Shown: piece after piece, positions 29,997 through 40,577 of the stretch | Layout: every line of letters begins with the position of its first letter | How positions within the stretch are numbered: the stretch's first letter is position 1 | Assembly: GCF_003986975.1 (NCBI RefSeq) | Contig: NZ_PIPO01000002.1 | Location: 542,047 to 606,046, forward strand | Reading direction: 5' to 3' | Length of the DNA: 64,000 bases | Source: Aliidiomarina soli | Lineage (GTDB): Bacteria > Pseudomonadota > Gammaproteobacteria > Enterobacterales > Alteromonadaceae | Position numbers and translations under genes: made by a program | Notes under the pieces: generated by a model | The model's database searches: none | What the model was told of the DNA's origin: nothing | Seen by the model: only the letters and a program-made list of their open reading frames with translations

Positions 29997-30722
29997 ATGG
30001 CAGTCGACTGGCGCGAAGTTCGATGGGACTTTTGGTTCGGCCTGCTCAGTCTGGTGCTGTTGCTGGTTGGGATCTATCTGGCCGGGAACTGGGTTTACCG
30101 GGTACTGATGGATGAACAACAGGTCCCGCTGGACGCGATAGTACTGCAGGGTGAGCTGGTCTATACCAGCTCGGATGAAGTCCGCGATGCCCTGGTGGCA
30201 GGCGAGGTAGGCAGCTTTTTTGGCGCCGATATGGCGACCCTGAAGGCGCGGGTTGAAGCGCTACCCTGGATATATAGTGCGGCGGTGCGCAAGGAATGGC
30301 CAGGGCGGTTACGGATTTTTCTAGTCGAGCAGGTGCCGCTGGCCATTTGGAACGATGAGGCGCTGGTAAACCGAGACGGCGAGGTATTTTCCGGGCGGGT
30401 TGAGCAAGTCGAGGACTGGCTTCCTCATTTGTACGGGCCGCCTGCAGATATTGACGAAGTAATGCGCCAGTACCTGCGAATCGATGAGCTGTTGCAGTTG
30501 AACGGCTACCGGATTGATGAGCTGAGCGTGACCGAGCGATTTTCGGTCAGTGTCGGACTAGAAGGGGGAATTACCCTTCACTTAGGGCGTGAAGCGCGGC
30601 TGCAACGCATTCAACGCTTTATTGATTTACATGAACGTTTGCAGCGGGCCGATGACAGAGACATTGACTATGTCGATTTACGGTATGACACAGGTGTCGC
30701 CGTAGGTTGGCGTGAAGAATGA
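29997..30722 (+). CDS. ftsQ: Cell division protein FtsQ
   Basis: 241-aa bitopic divisome protein. Cytoplasmic tail, membrane helix (about 13-35), then a periplasmic POTRA domain (about 42-110: PLDAIVLQGELVYTSSDEVRDAL) and beta domain. ATG 29997 is 8 nt after the AGGAG at 29984-29988; an in-frame GTG at 29988 overlaps that ribosome site and is rejected. Confidence 0.93.
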   Translation: MAVDWREVRWDFWFGLLSLVLLLVGIYLAGNWVYRVLMDEQQVPLDAIVLQGELVYTSSDEVRDALVAGEVGSFFGADMATLKARVEALPWIYSAAVRKEWPGRLRIFLVEQVPLAIWNDEALVNRDGEVFSGRVEQVEDWLPHLYGPPADIDEVMRQYLRIDELLQLNGYRIDELSVTERFSVSVGLEGGITLHLGREARLQRIQRFIDLHERLQRADDRDIDYVDLRYDTGVAVGWREE

Positions 30723-30738
30723 GAGAAGTGAGTTAACC

Positions 30739-31974
30739 GTGATCGTGAAAACAGAAGAAGACAAAATGATTGTCAGCCTGGACGTCGGGACTAGCAAAGT
30801 GGTCGCGCTGATCGGTGAGATGTTACCCGACGGCGAACTGAGTGTGGTCGGTGTGGGTGTAACCGCTGCCCGCGGCATGGACAAAGGCGGCGTCAACGAC
30901 CTCAACCTGGTAGTGCAGTCAATTCAGCGTGCGGTTGATGAAGCCGAACTGATGGCTGATTGCCGGGTGTCTTCGGTGTACCTGAATATTTCAGGGCGTC
31001 ATGTCGGTTGCCAGAACGAAAACGGGATGGTGCCGATCAACGAAACGGAAGTAACTCAGGATGACGTGGAGAGTGTTATTCACGCCGCCAAGTCCGTCCC
31101 AATCGCCCAGGAGCGGCGCATTCTGCACGTGCTGCCGCAAGAGTATGTGATTGATTCGCAAGAAAGTATCAAAAGCCCAATCGGTATGTCCGGGGTGCGG
31201 ATGGAAGCGCGGGTACATATTATTACCTGTGCCAACGACATGGCGAAAAATATTCAGAAAGCGGTCGAACGTTGCGACTTAAAAGTTGAGTCCTTGATTT
31301 TTTCTGCGGTGGCCTCAAGTCATGCGGTTTTAACCGATGACGAGAAAGAGCTTGGCTGTGCCCTGGTCGACATGGGCGGTGGCACCATTGATATCTGCCT
31401 GTTCTCAGGCGGTGTGTTGCGCCATACCGCGGTAATTCCGGTAGCCGGTAACCAGGTCACCAATGATATAGCGAAAATATTTCGTACTCCGCTGAGCCAC
31501 GCAGAAGACATTAAGGTGCAGTACGCCTGTGCGCTGCGTCAGATGGTGAGCCAGGAAGATAATATTGAAGTGCCGTCGGTGGGCGGACGTCCGTCGCGAA
31601 CCATGTCACGGCATATTTTGGCCGAGGTGGTTGAACCTCGCTACCAGGAACTGTTCGAACTGGTGCGTGACGAAATCCAGAAAAGTGGATTGGATGAGCA
31701 GATTGCGGCCGGTGTTGTGTTGACCGGCGGGACCGCGAAGATGGAAGGGGCGCTGGAGTTCGCTGAAGAAATCTTTCAGATGCCGGTGCGTTTAGGCACT
31801 CCACTGAATATTAAAGGGTTGACTGACTATGTCAGCGATGCAGCCTATGCAACCAGCATTGGCCTGCTCCGCTTCGGTCAGCTGAAACTGAATGAACAGT
31901 TAAAAGAAAAAGAACGCAAGGAAACCAGCAAATGGTGGAAACGAATCCAGAGCTGGTTTAAAGGCGAGTTCTAA
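30739..31974 (+). CDS. ftsA: Cell division protein FtsA
   Basis: Actin-like ATPase (411 aa) that ties FtsZ to the membrane. ATP-binding SLDVGTSKVVALIGE, 1C domain GVTAARGMDKGGVNDL, phosphate-2 VDMGGGTIDICLF, VLTGGTAKMEG, and a C-terminal amphipathic helix (KWWKRIQSWFKGEF) that binds the membrane. The start is uncertain: GTGs at 30712, 30739 and 30748 are in frame. GTG 30739 sits 6 nt after an AAGTGAG and is preferred. Confidence 0.93.
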   Translation: MIVKTEEDKMIVSLDVGTSKVVALIGEMLPDGELSVVGVGVTAARGMDKGGVNDLNLVVQSIQRAVDEAELMADCRVSSVYLNISGRHVGCQNENGMVPINETEVTQDDVESVIHAAKSVPIAQERRILHVLPQEYVIDSQESIKSPIGMSGVRMEARVHIITCANDMAKNIQKAVERCDLKVESLIFSAVASSHAVLTDDEKELGCALVDMGGGTIDICLFSGGVLRHTAVIPVAGNQVTNDIAKIFRTPLSHAEDIKVQYACALRQMVSQEDNIEVPSVGGRPSRTMSRHILAEVVEPRYQELFELVRDEIQKSGLDEQIAAGVVLTGGTAKMEGALEFAEEIFQMPVRLGTPLNIKGLTDYVSDAAYATSIGLLRFGQLKLNEQLKEKERKETSKWWKRIQSWFKGEF

Positions 31975-32034
31975 GCGCCTTAGAAAAAGATCGTAATGGG
32001 GTAACAACAACTAGCAGGTAAGTGGAGAAAAACA

Positions 32035-33237
32035 ATGAGTAGCATGTTTGAGTTAATGGACAATTACGAGTCCGATGCGGTCATTAAGGTGATCGGTGTC
32101 GGTGGTGGCGGTGGTAACGCCGTTCAACACATGGTCAGCGAATCGATTGAAGGCGTGCAGTTTATTGCCGCCAATACCGATGCGCAGGCGCTGCGTCGAC
32201 ATGAAGCGGATGTCACCATCCAGCTTGGTGTGGATGTCACTAAAGGCCTGGGTGCGGGTGCTAACCCTGAAATTGGTCGTCTGGCTGCGGAAGAAAACCG
32301 CGAAGAGCTGGCGCGCCAACTGCAAGGGGCCGATATGGTGTTTATCGCCGCAGGCATGGGCGGTGGTACCGGAACTGGTGCAGCACCTGTGGTGGCAGAA
32401 GTTGCTAAAGAATTAGGCATTCTGACCGTTGCAGTAGTGACCAAGCCGTTTCCGTTTGAAGGGAAGAAGCGGATGGCGTCTGCCGATGCAGGTATTGCTG
32501 CACTGGCTGAGCACGTCGATTCACTGATTACCATTCCAAACGAAAAACTGCTTAAAGTACTGGGCCGCGGAACCAGCTTGCTGGATGCCTTTAGCGCAGC
32601 GAACAACGTTTTGTTAGGCGCGGTGCAGGGTATTGCTGAATTGATTACTCGTCCGGGCTTAATCAACGTCGACTTTGCTGACGTGCAGGCAGTTATGCGT
32701 GAGATGGGTACCGCGATGATGGGTACCGGTGTCGCTTCAGGTGAAGACCGTGCGCAGGAAGCCGCGGAAATGGCTATTAACAGCCCGTTGCTGGAAGATA
32801 TTGATCTGTCTGGCGCGCGTGGCGTATTAGTAAACGTCACTGCGGGCATGGATATGAGCATTGAAGAGTTCGAAACGGTCGGTAATACGGTCAAGTCGTT
32901 CGCTTCTGATAACGCGACCGTGATCGTGGGAACCGTGATTGACCTGGAAATGTCAGACGAATTACGGGTCACCGTGGTTGCGACTGGTATTGGCGCAGAG
33001 CGCAAGCCGGATATTTCACTGGTGAATACGCAAAAACCTGAAGGCAGCGGCAGCCGCACCAGCACCAGCAGTGCAAGCACTGGCAGTTACGCCAGCAGCA
33101 AAGAAGCCACGGCGCGTGCTTATAAAGAGCAAAGCGAGACCCAGGAGTCACTGGAAAAACCAGCTGCGAAGTCAAAGCCGTCAACGGATGCTGACTTTCT
33201 TGATATCCCAGCGTTTTTACGTCGACAAGCAGACTGA
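32035..33237 (+). CDS. ftsZ: Cell division GTPase FtsZ
   Basis: 400-aa tubulin homologue forming the Z-ring. GTP signature [29 protein letters not shown] at the N-terminus, and the T7 loop [12 protein letters not shown] variable linker rich in Ser/Thr (about 325-380) leads to the conserved C-terminal peptide [12 protein letters not shown], which binds FtsA and ZipA. The ribosome site GTGGAGAA lies just upstream. Confidence 0.98.
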   Translation: MSSMFELMDNYESDAVIKVIGVGGGGGNAVQHMVSESIEGVQFIAANTDAQALRRHEADVTIQLGVDVTKGLGAGANPEIGRLAAEENREELARQLQGADMVFIAAGMGGGTGTGAAPVVAEVAKELGILTVAVVTKPFPFEGKKRMASADAGIAALAEHVDSLITIPNEKLLKVLGRGTSLLDAFSAANNVLLGAVQGIAELITRPGLINVDFADVQAVMREMGTAMMGTGVASGEDRAQEAAEMAINSPLLEDIDLSGARGVLVNVTAGMDMSIEEFETVGNTVKSFASDNATVIVGTVIDLEMSDELRVTVVATGIGAERKPDISLVNTQKPEGSGSRTSTSSASTGSYASSKEATARAYKEQSETQESLEKPAAKSKPSTDADFLDIPAFLRRQAD

Positions 33238-33253
33238 TACGAATGGTTATTGA

Positions 33254-33282
33254 TTGACCATTGCTGTGTTATTTGTTATAGT
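33254..33282 (+). promoter_or_regulatory. lpxC promoter
   Basis: TTGACC (33254-33259) and TATAGT (33277-33282) with a 17-bp spacer in the ftsZ-lpxC gap, giving lpxC about 90 nt of 5' leader and independent expression. Confidence 0.75.
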
Positions 33283-33381
33283 GCTCGGCCGCCCTTACTG
33301 GAGCGGGTAGTACACTTTCCCCAAGCGCAAGTAATGCGCAAAATAAAGTTGGGGCATGCAGCAAGTGAGAGTGAGGTTTTT

Positions 33382-34296
33382 ATGATTAGACAACGTACGA
33401 TTCAGCAAGCGATCAGCACTACAGGTGTTGGCTTGCATAAAGGCAATAAGGTCAATTTGACGTTGCGTCCCGCAGCGGCAAACTCGGGCCTGTTGTTCCG
33501 TCGTGTCGACCTCAACCCGGTGGTGGAAATTAAAGCATCACCTGAACTGGTACGCGACACCCGTATGTGTACCTGTTTAATCAACGACGACAACGTTCGC
33601 GTATCGACGGTTGAACACTTGCTGGCCGCAATTTCAGGGATGGGTATTGATAATCTGATCATTGAAGTGGACTCCCATGAAATTCCAATCATGGACGGTA
33701 GCTCGCACCCGTTTATTTACCTGCTGCAGTCTGCGGGTGTGCAAGAACAGATGCTACCGAAGAAGTTTGTCCGGGTGAAAGAGAAGGTGCGCGTGGAAGA
33801 TGGCGACAAGTGGGCGGAACTGTTACCCCATAACGGGTTCCGCATCGACTTTGCGATCGACTTCGAACACCCTGCAATTGCCGATACTAATCAGATGGTA
33901 TCGATGGACTTTAGTAGCCAGAACTTCATTAAAGATATCAGTCGTGCCCGCACGTTCGGTTTTATGAAAGACATCGAAACGTTGCGTGCAAATAACCTGG
34001 CGCTGGGTGGTGGCTTTGAAAACGCGGTGGTGCTTGATGAGTTCCGCGTATTGAACAGCGACGGTCTGCGTTACGACGATGAGTTTGTGAAGCATAAGAT
34101 CCTCGATGCGGTGGGCGACCTGTATATGGGTGGCCACAGTATCCTGGGCCATTTACGTGCCTACAAATCAGGTCATGCGTTGAACAATCAATTACTGGTT
34201 GCCTTGCTGGAAAATCAGCAGGCCTGGGAATTTACAACCTTCGAGGAAGAGCGGGTCGAGTCTCCAATTAGTTACCTGCAGCCCGTACTTGCTTAA
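33382..34296 (+). CDS. lpxC: UDP-3-O-acyl-GlcNAc deacetylase LpxC
   Basis: 304-aa zinc enzyme for the first committed step of lipid A synthesis. Zinc ligands are in [12 protein letters not shown] (His) and in [14 protein letters not shown] (His and Asp); catalytic HxxxxG region [18 protein letters not shown]. An in-frame extension to 33250 lacks a family match; ATG 33382 has GAGG 5 nt upstream. Followed by a strong terminator. Confidence 0.97.
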   Translation: MIRQRTIQQAISTTGVGLHKGNKVNLTLRPAAANSGLLFRRVDLNPVVEIKASPELVRDTRMCTCLINDDNVRVSTVEHLLAAISGMGIDNLIIEVDSHEIPIMDGSSHPFIYLLQSAGVQEQMLPKKFVRVKEKVRVEDGDKWAELLPHNGFRIDFAIDFEHPAIADTNQMVSMDFSSQNFIKDISRARTFGFMKDIETLRANNLALGGGFENAVVLDEFRVLNSDGLRYDDEFVKHKILDAVGDLYMGGHSILGHLRAYKSGHALNNQLLVALLENQQAWEFTTFEEERVESPISYLQPVLA

Positions 34297-34315
34297 GGTC
34301 TTGAATAGTAATAAA

Positions 34316-34346
34316 AAAAGCGGTGTCCCTAAAGGACACCGCTTTT
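34316..34346. terminator. Bidirectional terminator between lpxC and the DciA-like gene
   Basis: Perfect 13-bp stem AAAAGCGGTGTCC / GGACACCGCTTTT with a 5-nt loop; A and T flanks serve both strands of this convergent pair. Confidence 0.9.
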
Positions 34347-34367
34347 CGCATTTTAAGGCAGGCGAAA

Positions 34368-34682
34368 TTAACGACGCTGGCTAAACCCAGGGTCAACTTT
34401 GATTTCGGTTGCATGGACAGGTTGTTCTAGAAATTGATTGAAATAATCAATAAGATGGGGCTCTAACATGCGAAGCCGTGGAATCCAGGCCGCGCTGGCA
34501 ACAGCGATTTTAATAACGCCCTGAGATACCGCGGTACAACGACAAAAAGGCGCTAAGTCCGCAGGCAGAGACTCTTGCCATAAGCGTTGCCATACCTGAA
34601 ACTGCTCCGTGCGTTGCTGCACCGAGCTCAGGCGGCTTTGTTGCATAATTTGGCGAATGTCTCGCGCACGTTTGCGGATCAT
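34368..34682 (-). CDS. DciA-like protein (DUF721)
   Basis: 104 aa, basic N-terminus (MIRKRARDIRQIM) and a KH-like DUF721 core (LPADLAPFCRCTAVSQGVIKIAVASAAWIPRLRMLEPHLI). DciA proteins are the ancestral loaders of the replicative helicase DnaB in bacteria without DnaC, and DUF721 proteins often lie in this spot beside secA in gammaproteobacteria. It is shorter than many DciA proteins. Divergent from the M23 peptidase gene, with only 30 bp between their starts. Confidence 0.75.
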   Translation of the reverse strand: MIRKRARDIRQIMQQSRLSSVQQRTEQFQVWQRLWQESLPADLAPFCRCTAVSQGVIKIAVASAAWIPRLRMLEPHLIDYFNQFLEQPVHATEIKVDPGFSQRR

Positions 34683-34712
34683 TTTGTTCTCGGCACAGAA
34701 AAGAGTATTAGC

Positions 34713-35642
34713 ATGAGTTTATCAATTATTTATCGTGGCAGGAAAGTGAAGTTCGGATTACGGTTCTCGCGTCGACGTTTGTTGTCGCTAGCCGGTCTGA
34801 GCGCATTTCTGGTCGTTAGCTATTATCAGCCTTGGACCAGCGACGGTTTAGATACCACCTATGCGCAGCATCGCATTAGCGACGAGCAGCAGCAACTGGC
34901 TTTACAAAGTGAAGCCGTACGCGAAGTGCGTCGTCACGCTGAGCAGGAACTGATGGCGATGACCATGCGGGTTGGTGAAATGCAGTCACAACTGCTGCGC
35001 CTTGAAGCCTTGGGTCAACGTTTAACTGAAGTCGCTCAACTTGAGCCTGGTGAATTCAATTTCTCACAACCGATGCCAGTCGGTGGTCCTGAAATTACGG
35101 TTGCCGAATGGCCGAGTGACACTGAGCATTCGGTGTTAAATGACATCGATGCGATGCTGGGACAGCTCGAAGAAAAACAAAAACAGCTCCGCCTCCTTGA
35201 GTCTGTGATGGTTAATCACCATATGAATGATGAGAGACAAATTGCAGGGCGTCCGATTACCACTGGTTGGTTGTCATCACCCTACGGTATTCGTAAAGAC
35301 CCGTTTAATGGGAACCCGCGGATGCACCGGGGGGTTGATTTTGCCAGTGCAGAAGGTGCACCCGTGGTGGTCACTGGCGCAGGCATTGTTACCTTTGCGG
35401 GTCGCCGCGCTGGCTACGGTAATCTGATAGAAGTTGATCACGGTGGTGGACTGCGTACTCGTTACGCCCACATGAGCCGGATTGATGTTAAGGTGGGCGA
35501 CGTCGTCACCCGCGGCCAGTCCATTGCCACAGTTGGCACGACGGGTCGTTCAACGGGGCCACACGTACATTATGAAGTAATAGAAAACGGGCGCCACGTA
35601 AACCCCAGTAGCCATGTGCAACGCCGTCTGGCTTCGCAGTAG
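34713..35642 (+). CDS. M23 family metallopeptidase (LytM domain)
   Basis: 309 aa: N-terminal membrane helix (about 23-40), periplasmic coiled coil (about 55-110), and a C-terminal LytM/M23 domain (about 195-295). The zinc motifs are intact (HRGVDFAS, and HVHYEV near residue 290), so it should be an active peptidoglycan endopeptidase, like MepM or NlpD-type hydrolases but with no LysM domain visible. It occupies the place of secM upstream of secA; it has no SecM-type arrest motif. ATG 34713 chosen over an extension into the divergent gene. Confidence 0.88.
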   Translation: MSLSIIYRGRKVKFGLRFSRRRLLSLAGLSAFLVVSYYQPWTSDGLDTTYAQHRISDEQQQLALQSEAVREVRRHAEQELMAMTMRVGEMQSQLLRLEALGQRLTEVAQLEPGEFNFSQPMPVGGPEITVAEWPSDTEHSVLNDIDAMLGQLEEKQKQLRLLESVMVNHHMNDERQIAGRPITTGWLSSPYGIRKDPFNGNPRMHRGVDFASAEGAPVVVTGAGIVTFAGRRAGYGNLIEVDHGGGLRTRYAHMSRIDVKVGDVVTRGQSIATVGTTGRSTGPHVHYEVIENGRHVNPSSHVQRRLASQ

Positions 35643-35689
35643 AAGTAAGCAGACACTACTTATAACGGATTTAGGACAGATAAGAACTC

Positions 35690-38428
35690 ATGATCAGCAG
35701 TTTATTTAAACGCATGTTTGGTAGCCGTAATGACCGCATTATTCGCCAGTTACGCAAAGTGGCTATCCAGGTCAATCAGCTGGAAAGTGAATACGAGCAA
35801 TTAAGCGATGACGCGCTACGGTCGAAGACAGACGAGTTTAAGCAACGCCTGAGTGACGGCACTAAACTGGATGATCTGATCCCCGAAGCCTTTGCAACTG
35901 TGCGCGAAGCCAGTAAGCGCGTTTTTGGCATGCGCCATTTCGACGTGCAGTTAATTGGCGGCATGATCCTGAATAACAACCGGATTGCCGAGATGCGTAC
36001 CGGTGAAGGTAAAACTCTGACCGCAACCTTGTCGGCGTATCTGAATGCACTGACCGACAAAGGTGTCCATATCGTGACCGTGAACGATTACCTGGCACGT
36101 CGTGATGCGGACTGGAACCGCCCGTTGTTTGAATTTCTTGGTATGACAGTGGCCTGTAACGTGGCTGGTATGGCGCCGCACGAGAAGAAGCATGCCTATA
36201 CCTGTGACGTGCTTTATGGCACCAACAATGAATTTGGTTTTGACTATCTGCGCGACAACATGGCATTTAGCCCGCAAGACCGCGTACAGCGCCCGCTGCA
36301 TTACGCGATTGTGGATGAGGTCGACTCGATCTTAATTGATGAGGCGCGGACCCCACTGGTAATTTCCGGTGCCGCCGAAGACAGCTCAGAACTGTACAAG
36401 CGAATGAACACCATAGTGCCGCGGCTTACCCGCCAGCTGATGGAAGATGGCAACGAAGTGGGTGAGGTCGGTGACTTCACTATCGACGAAAAAGCCCGCC
36501 AGTTGCATTTGACCGAGCATGGTCAGGAACATATTGAAGATATCCTGCGTGAAGAAGGGTTGCTGGATGACAGTCAGTCACTGTATTCAGCGGCGAACAT
36601 CACCCTGTTACACCATGTCAATGCGGCACTGCGCGCGCGCCACCTGTATCAGCGTGACGTCGATTACATTGTAAAAGAAGACCAGGTGGTGATCGTTGAC
36701 GAACACACCGGGCGTACCATGGAAGGGCGTCGCTGGTCTGAAGGCTTGCACCAGGCGGTTGAAGCCAAAGAAGGGGTGAAGATCCAGAACGAGAACCAGA
36801 CGCTGGCCTCGATTACCTTCCAGAATTTCTTCCGCCTTTATGAAAAGCTGGCCGGTATGACCGGTACTGCTGACACTGAGGCCTTTGAGTTCCAGTCCAT
36901 TTATGGTCTGGAAACCGTAGTCGTTCCAACTAATAAACCTATGGTTCGTGATGACCGTCCTGATCTGATTTTCCTCGCTGCTGAAGACAAGTACAAAGCA
37001 ATTGTCGAAGATGTTCGGGAATGTCGCGAGCAAGGCCGTCCGGTACTGGTGGGTACCAGCTCAATCGAAAGTTCAGAGCTGGTTTCAAGGTTGCTGAAAC
37101 AGGCAAAAATTAAACACCAGGTATTGAACGCCAAATTCCATGCTCAGGAAGCCGAAATCATTGCCCAGGCAGGTCAGGCGGGTGCTGTAACCATCGCTAC
37201 CAACATGGCTGGTCGTGGTACCGATATCGTACTTGGTGGTAACTGGCAGGCCGAGCTTGAAGGCATGGGCGATGCTAGCGAAGAGGCTATCGAAAAAGCA
37301 CAGCAGGAATGGCAAAAGCGCCATGACGCGGTGCTGGAAGCGGGCGGTCTGCATATTGTCGGCACCGAACGTCATGAATCACGCCGCATTGATAACCAGC
37401 TGCGTGGTCGTGCCGGTCGTCAGGGTGACCCGGGTTCATCACGTTTCTACCTGTCTCTTGAAGATCCACTGATGCGTATTTTCGCCTCAGAACGGATGGC
37501 TTCGATGATGAAGCGGATGGGCATGAAAGACGGCGAAGCGATCGAGCACCCGTGGGTGACCAAAGCGATTGAGAATGCCCAGCGTAAGGTCGAAGCGCGC
37601 AACTTTGATATTCGTAAACAACTGCTTGAGTTCGATGACGTAGCCAACGACCAGCGTAAAGTTGTCTATGAGCAACGCAACGAATTGCTCGACGAAGGCG
37701 ACGTGGCGGAAACCATCGAACGTATTCGCGACGACGTGCTAAATGATGTGATCAGCGAGTACATTGCGCCAGGCTCACTGGACGAAATGTGGAACATCAG
37801 TGGTCTGGAAGAACGTTTGCGTGCTGACTTTGATCTGCCTCTGCCAGTGCAACAATGGCTCGACGATGACGACAAACTGTTTGAAGAAGTCCTGCGTGAG
37901 CGAATTATTGAAGAAGCCAATAAAGCCTACAAGCTGAAAGAAGAGCGTGTTGGTGAAAAAGTGCTGCGTCAGTTTGAGAAAGCGGTCATGTTGCAGAGCC
38001 TGGATCAGCACTGGAAAGAGCATCTGGCGGCAATGGACCATCTGCGTCAGGGTATTCACCTGCGTGGTTATGCACAGAAAAATCCAAAGCAGGAGTACAA
38101 GCGTGAGGCTTATACCCTGTTTATGGAAATGCTGGAAGCACTGAAAGTTGATGTGATTGGTATCTTAAGTAAAGTTCAGGTACGGGCTGAAGAAGACGTG
38201 GAAGCGGTCGAAGCGCAACGTCGTAAAGCAGACGCCGGACAGCGCAGTTTCCAGCACGACAGTGCCGCAACCAGTGGTGCGAACAACGATGCTGCGGATA
38301 AACCATTGCCAGTTGGTGCGCCAACAGGCCAGCCGCAGGTTCGCGAAGGCGAAAAAGTAGGTCGTAATGACCCTTGCCCTTGTGGTTCAGGGAAGAAATA
38401 CAAGCAATGCCACGGTAAGCTGAGCTAA
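35690..38428 (+). CDS. secA: Preprotein translocase ATPase SecA
   Basis: 912-aa motor of the Sec pathway. Walker [15 protein letters not shown]-type [16 protein letters not shown], the motor-2 motif [15 protein letters not shown] and [13 protein letters not shown]. The C-terminus has an unstructured linker and the zinc/SecB-binding tail with [14 protein letters not shown]. Length is close to the E. coli protein (901 aa). mutT follows 4 nt later. Confidence 0.98.
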   Translation: MISSLFKRMFGSRNDRIIRQLRKVAIQVNQLESEYEQLSDDALRSKTDEFKQRLSDGTKLDDLIPEAFATVREASKRVFGMRHFDVQLIGGMILNNNRIAEMRTGEGKTLTATLSAYLNALTDKGVHIVTVNDYLARRDADWNRPLFEFLGMTVACNVAGMAPHEKKHAYTCDVLYGTNNEFGFDYLRDNMAFSPQDRVQRPLHYAIVDEVDSILIDEARTPLVISGAAEDSSELYKRMNTIVPRLTRQLMEDGNEVGEVGDFTIDEKARQLHLTEHGQEHIEDILREEGLLDDSQSLYSAANITLLHHVNAALRARHLYQRDVDYIVKEDQVVIVDEHTGRTMEGRRWSEGLHQAVEAKEGVKIQNENQTLASITFQNFFRLYEKLAGMTGTADTEAFEFQSIYGLETVVVPTNKPMVRDDRPDLIFLAAEDKYKAIVEDVRECREQGRPVLVGTSSIESSELVSRLLKQAKIKHQVLNAKFHAQEAEIIAQAGQAGAVTIATNMAGRGTDIVLGGNWQAELEGMGDASEEAIEKAQQEWQKRHDAVLEAGGLHIVGTERHESRRIDNQLRGRAGRQGDPGSSRFYLSLEDPLMRIFASERMASMMKRMGMKDGEAIEHPWVTKAIENAQRKVEARNFDIRKQLLEFDDVANDQRKVVYEQRNELLDEGDVAETIERIRDDVLNDVISEYIAPGSLDEMWNISGLEERLRADFDLPLPVQQWLDDDDKLFEEVLRERIIEEANKAYKLKEERVGEKVLRQFEKAVMLQSLDQHWKEHLAAMDHLRQGIHLRGYAQKNPKQEYKREAYTLFMEMLEALKVDVIGILSKVQVRAEEDVEAVEAQRRKADAGQRSFQHDSAATSGANNDAADKPLPVGAPTGQPQVREGEKVGRNDPCPCGSGKKYKQCHGKLS

Positions 38429-38432
38429 ACCG

Positions 38433-38834
38433 ATGGCATCGCAGCCCGTTGTCCACGTCGCAGTAGGTGTGGTTGAGAATACCCGCGGTGAGTTTTTACT
38501 AAGCCGCCGCGCGGCGCACCAGCATCAGGGCAACCTGTGGGAGTTTCCTGGCGGTAAAGTTGAAGCCGGGGAGACGGTGCAGGATGCCCTGGCGCGTGAA
38601 TTGCGCGAAGAAATGAATTTAGTGGTGGAAGAGTCCGCGCCATTAACCGTGGTCGAACATGCCTACAGTGACAAACGAGTGCGCCTGGATGTATGGACAG
38701 TGACTCGTTTTAGCGGCCAGGTTGAAGGACTCGAAGGGCAGGAATGGCGCTGGGTACCGCGCCACCAACTGGAAGCCTATCCGTTTCCGCAAGCCAATGA
38801 GCCGATCATTGAACGCCTGCTGGCGGAAGACTAG
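38433..38834 (+). CDS. mutT: 8-oxo-dGTP diphosphatase MutT
   Basis: 133-aa Nudix hydrolase that removes oxidised guanine nucleotides. The Nudix box runs from residue 41 to 63: GKVEAGE then RELREE, with all the acidic metal ligands. The usual glycine after the EE is Asn62 here, a small deviation that need not affect activity. The secA-mutT order is the classical one, which supports the name over other Nudix enzymes. Confidence 0.92.
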   Translation: MASQPVVHVAVGVVENTRGEFLLSRRAAHQHQGNLWEFPGGKVEAGETVQDALARELREEMNLVVEESAPLTVVEHAYSDKRVRLDVWTVTRFSGQVEGLEGQEWRWVPRHQLEAYPFPQANEPIIERLLAED

Positions 38835-38859
38835 GCTAGCGGCTGCCAGCGGTAAGTAA

Positions 38860-39072
38860 TTACCACCCATCGTCCTCTTTATCAGCATCCGGATTCACGG
38901 CCTGCGGCAGTGGGTCCCCGGCAATTGCTTTTTCCCCGTTTGCCCATTCACCTAAATCAATCAGTCGACAGCGCTCGCTGCAAAACGGACGGAACTCTGA
39001 ACTTGGCTGCCATATCACTGGCTCGTCGCACGTTGGGCATTGCACAATGAGGGGGGCTGATTGCTTACTCAT
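38860..39072 (-). CDS. yacG: DNA gyrase inhibitor YacG
   Basis: 70-aa zinc protein: CPTCDEPV and [20 protein letters not shown] give the four-cysteine site of YacG, which binds the GyrB C-terminus. The acidic tail (DADKEDDGW) is typical. Last gene of the leftward pilA-pilB-pilC-pilD-coaE-yacG run; convergent with mutT. Confidence 0.93.
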   Translation of the reverse strand: MSKQSAPLIVQCPTCDEPVIWQPSSEFRPFCSERCRLIDLGEWANGEKAIAGDPLPQAVNPDADKEDDGW

Positions 39073-39110
39073 ACACTGATAATCCTGCCTGTCTGAATCT
39101 AAAAATAGGT

Positions 39111-39725
39111 TTATTGCTGACGCTTGCTAGCGGCAGCCTGAAGATACTGTTGATGAAGTATTTCAACCTGATCATACACGTCCGCGACGGTGCCGTCATT
39201 GCTCAACACATCATCAGCCTGGGCCAGCCGCTGCTGGCGTGGCATCTGCGCCGCAATAATCGCCTCGACCTGAGCCTCGCTGTTATTGTCACGGGCCATG
39301 GTTCGCTTGATCTGGAGACTCTCAGGCACGTCGACAACCAGTACCCGGTTTGTCAGGTAGGTAAGTTTATTTTCCAGCAATAAAGGGGCGGACAGTATGC
39401 AATACGCTGCATCTGCGTCGTTGAGCCGGGTTTCGATGGCGTGGCGAATACGGGGGTGAAGTAACTGATTGAGCCATTCTTTTTCGGCCTCGTCGGCGAA
39501 TATACGCTGCCGCAATTGAGCCCGGTCCAGTTCGCCTTGTGCGGTCAGTATGTCGGGCCCGAAATGGCGGGCAATGTCGTTGAGCGAGTCGCTGCCGGCA
39601 GCAACCATCTCGCGGGCAATGACGTCGGCATCAATAACCGGAATACCTCTGGCGGCGAAGGCATCGGTGACCGTGGTTTTACCACTGCCGATACCGCCTG
39701 TGACGCCGACCACGAAATTACTCAT
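39111..39725 (-). CDS. coaE: Dephospho-CoA kinase
   Basis: 204-aa P-loop kinase for the last step of coenzyme A synthesis. Walker [19 protein letters not shown], and [14 protein letters not shown] arginine region (QIKRTMARD). ATG 39725 overlaps the pilD stop by four bases and gives [11 protein letters not shown]; a 15-bp longer reading is rejected. Confidence 0.96.
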   Translation of the reverse strand: MSNFVVGVTGGIGSGKTTVTDAFAARGIPVIDADVIAREMVAAGSDSLNDIARHFGPDILTAQGELDRAQLRQRIFADEAEKEWLNQLLHPRIRHAIETRLNDADAAYCILSAPLLLENKLTYLTNRVLVVDVPESLQIKRTMARDNNSEAQVEAIIAAQMPRQQRLAQADDVLSNDGTVADVYDQVEILHQQYLQAAASKRQQ

Positions 39726-40549
39726 GCAAACCCCGCCCACTGCCAGTACCAGCCGTAAATAGCGTCACCATAGAATAGCGCGATGACTGCCCCCATGGCG
39801 AGGAAAGGCGCAAATGGCAGAGGCGACCCCCGTTGGTGCCGTTGCATTGCCAGCAGACCAATCCCGATCAAGGCACCAGCGAAGGACGCACTTAAAATGA
39901 TCAGCGGCAGCATGGACCAGCCGAACCATGCCCCAAGCACCGCCAAGAGCTTAAAATCGCCATAGCCAAGCCCTTCTTTACCGGTCAATAGTTTGAACAC
40001 CCAGTAAACCAGCCATAACGACAGGTAGCCTGCGGCAGCACCGTAAATAGCGTCAACCGGTTCCATCGGCAGCACGCTAACCGACGCGAGTAAGCCGAGC
40101 CAGAGTAGCGGGTAACTGAGTTGGTCCGGTAGCAGTAAATGGCGTAAATCGATTGCGCTTAAGATCAGCAGCCCCCATAGCAGCAGGCTATATGCTGCTG
40201 CGAGTGGGGTCGGGCCAAACTGGAGAATGCACAACACAGGTACCAGGGCGCTGATCAGTTCAACCGCTGGATACTGCCAATGGATGCGGGTCTGGCAATG
40301 GCGGCACCGGCCGCGCAGGAACAGGTAACTGAGCAAGGGGATATTGTCGTAGGCTTTAATGGGGGTTTTGCAGGCAGGGCAGTGCGAACCCGGCCAGGCC
40401 AGATTATAGGGTTTCCCCTGAGGCGGCTTCGGTTGGCCACAGTCAAGTTGCCATTGCAGCTCCATCATCCGCGGCAGGCGGATAATGACCACATTAAAAA
40501 AACTCCCCAGCAACAGGCCGAGCAGTGCAGCGAAAATAAGTTCAGTCAC
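39722..40549 (-). CDS. pilD: Prepilin peptidase / N-methyltransferase PilD
   Basis: 276-aa membrane enzyme that cleaves and methylates type IV prepilins. The zinc tetracysteine site is complete (CPACKT and CRHCQT), so the methylase half is intact; catalytic aspartates lie in SAIDLRHLLLPD and GYGDFKLLAVLGAW. GTG start at 40549 has AAGGAG 6 nt before it. A 48-bp extension is rejected. Confidence 0.94.
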   Translation of the reverse strand: MTELIFAALLGLLLGSFFNVVIIRLPRMMELQWQLDCGQPKPPQGKPYNLAWPGSHCPACKTPIKAYDNIPLLSYLFLRGRCRHCQTRIHWQYPAVELISALVPVLCILQFGPTPLAAAYSLLLWGLLILSAIDLRHLLLPDQLSYPLLWLGLLASVSVLPMEPVDAIYGAAAGYLSLWLVYWVFKLLTGKEGLGYGDFKLLAVLGAWFGWSMLPLIILSASFAGALIGIGLLAMQRHQRGSPLPFAPFLAMGAVIALFYGDAIYGWYWQWAGFA

Positions 40550-40577
40550 AGTTGGCTCCTTGCACAATGAGGCCAGT

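Noticed and set aside
32124..33080. 318-codon minus-strand frame
   Set aside because: Shadow of ftsZ with no recognisable motif; ftsZ is certain on the plus strand.
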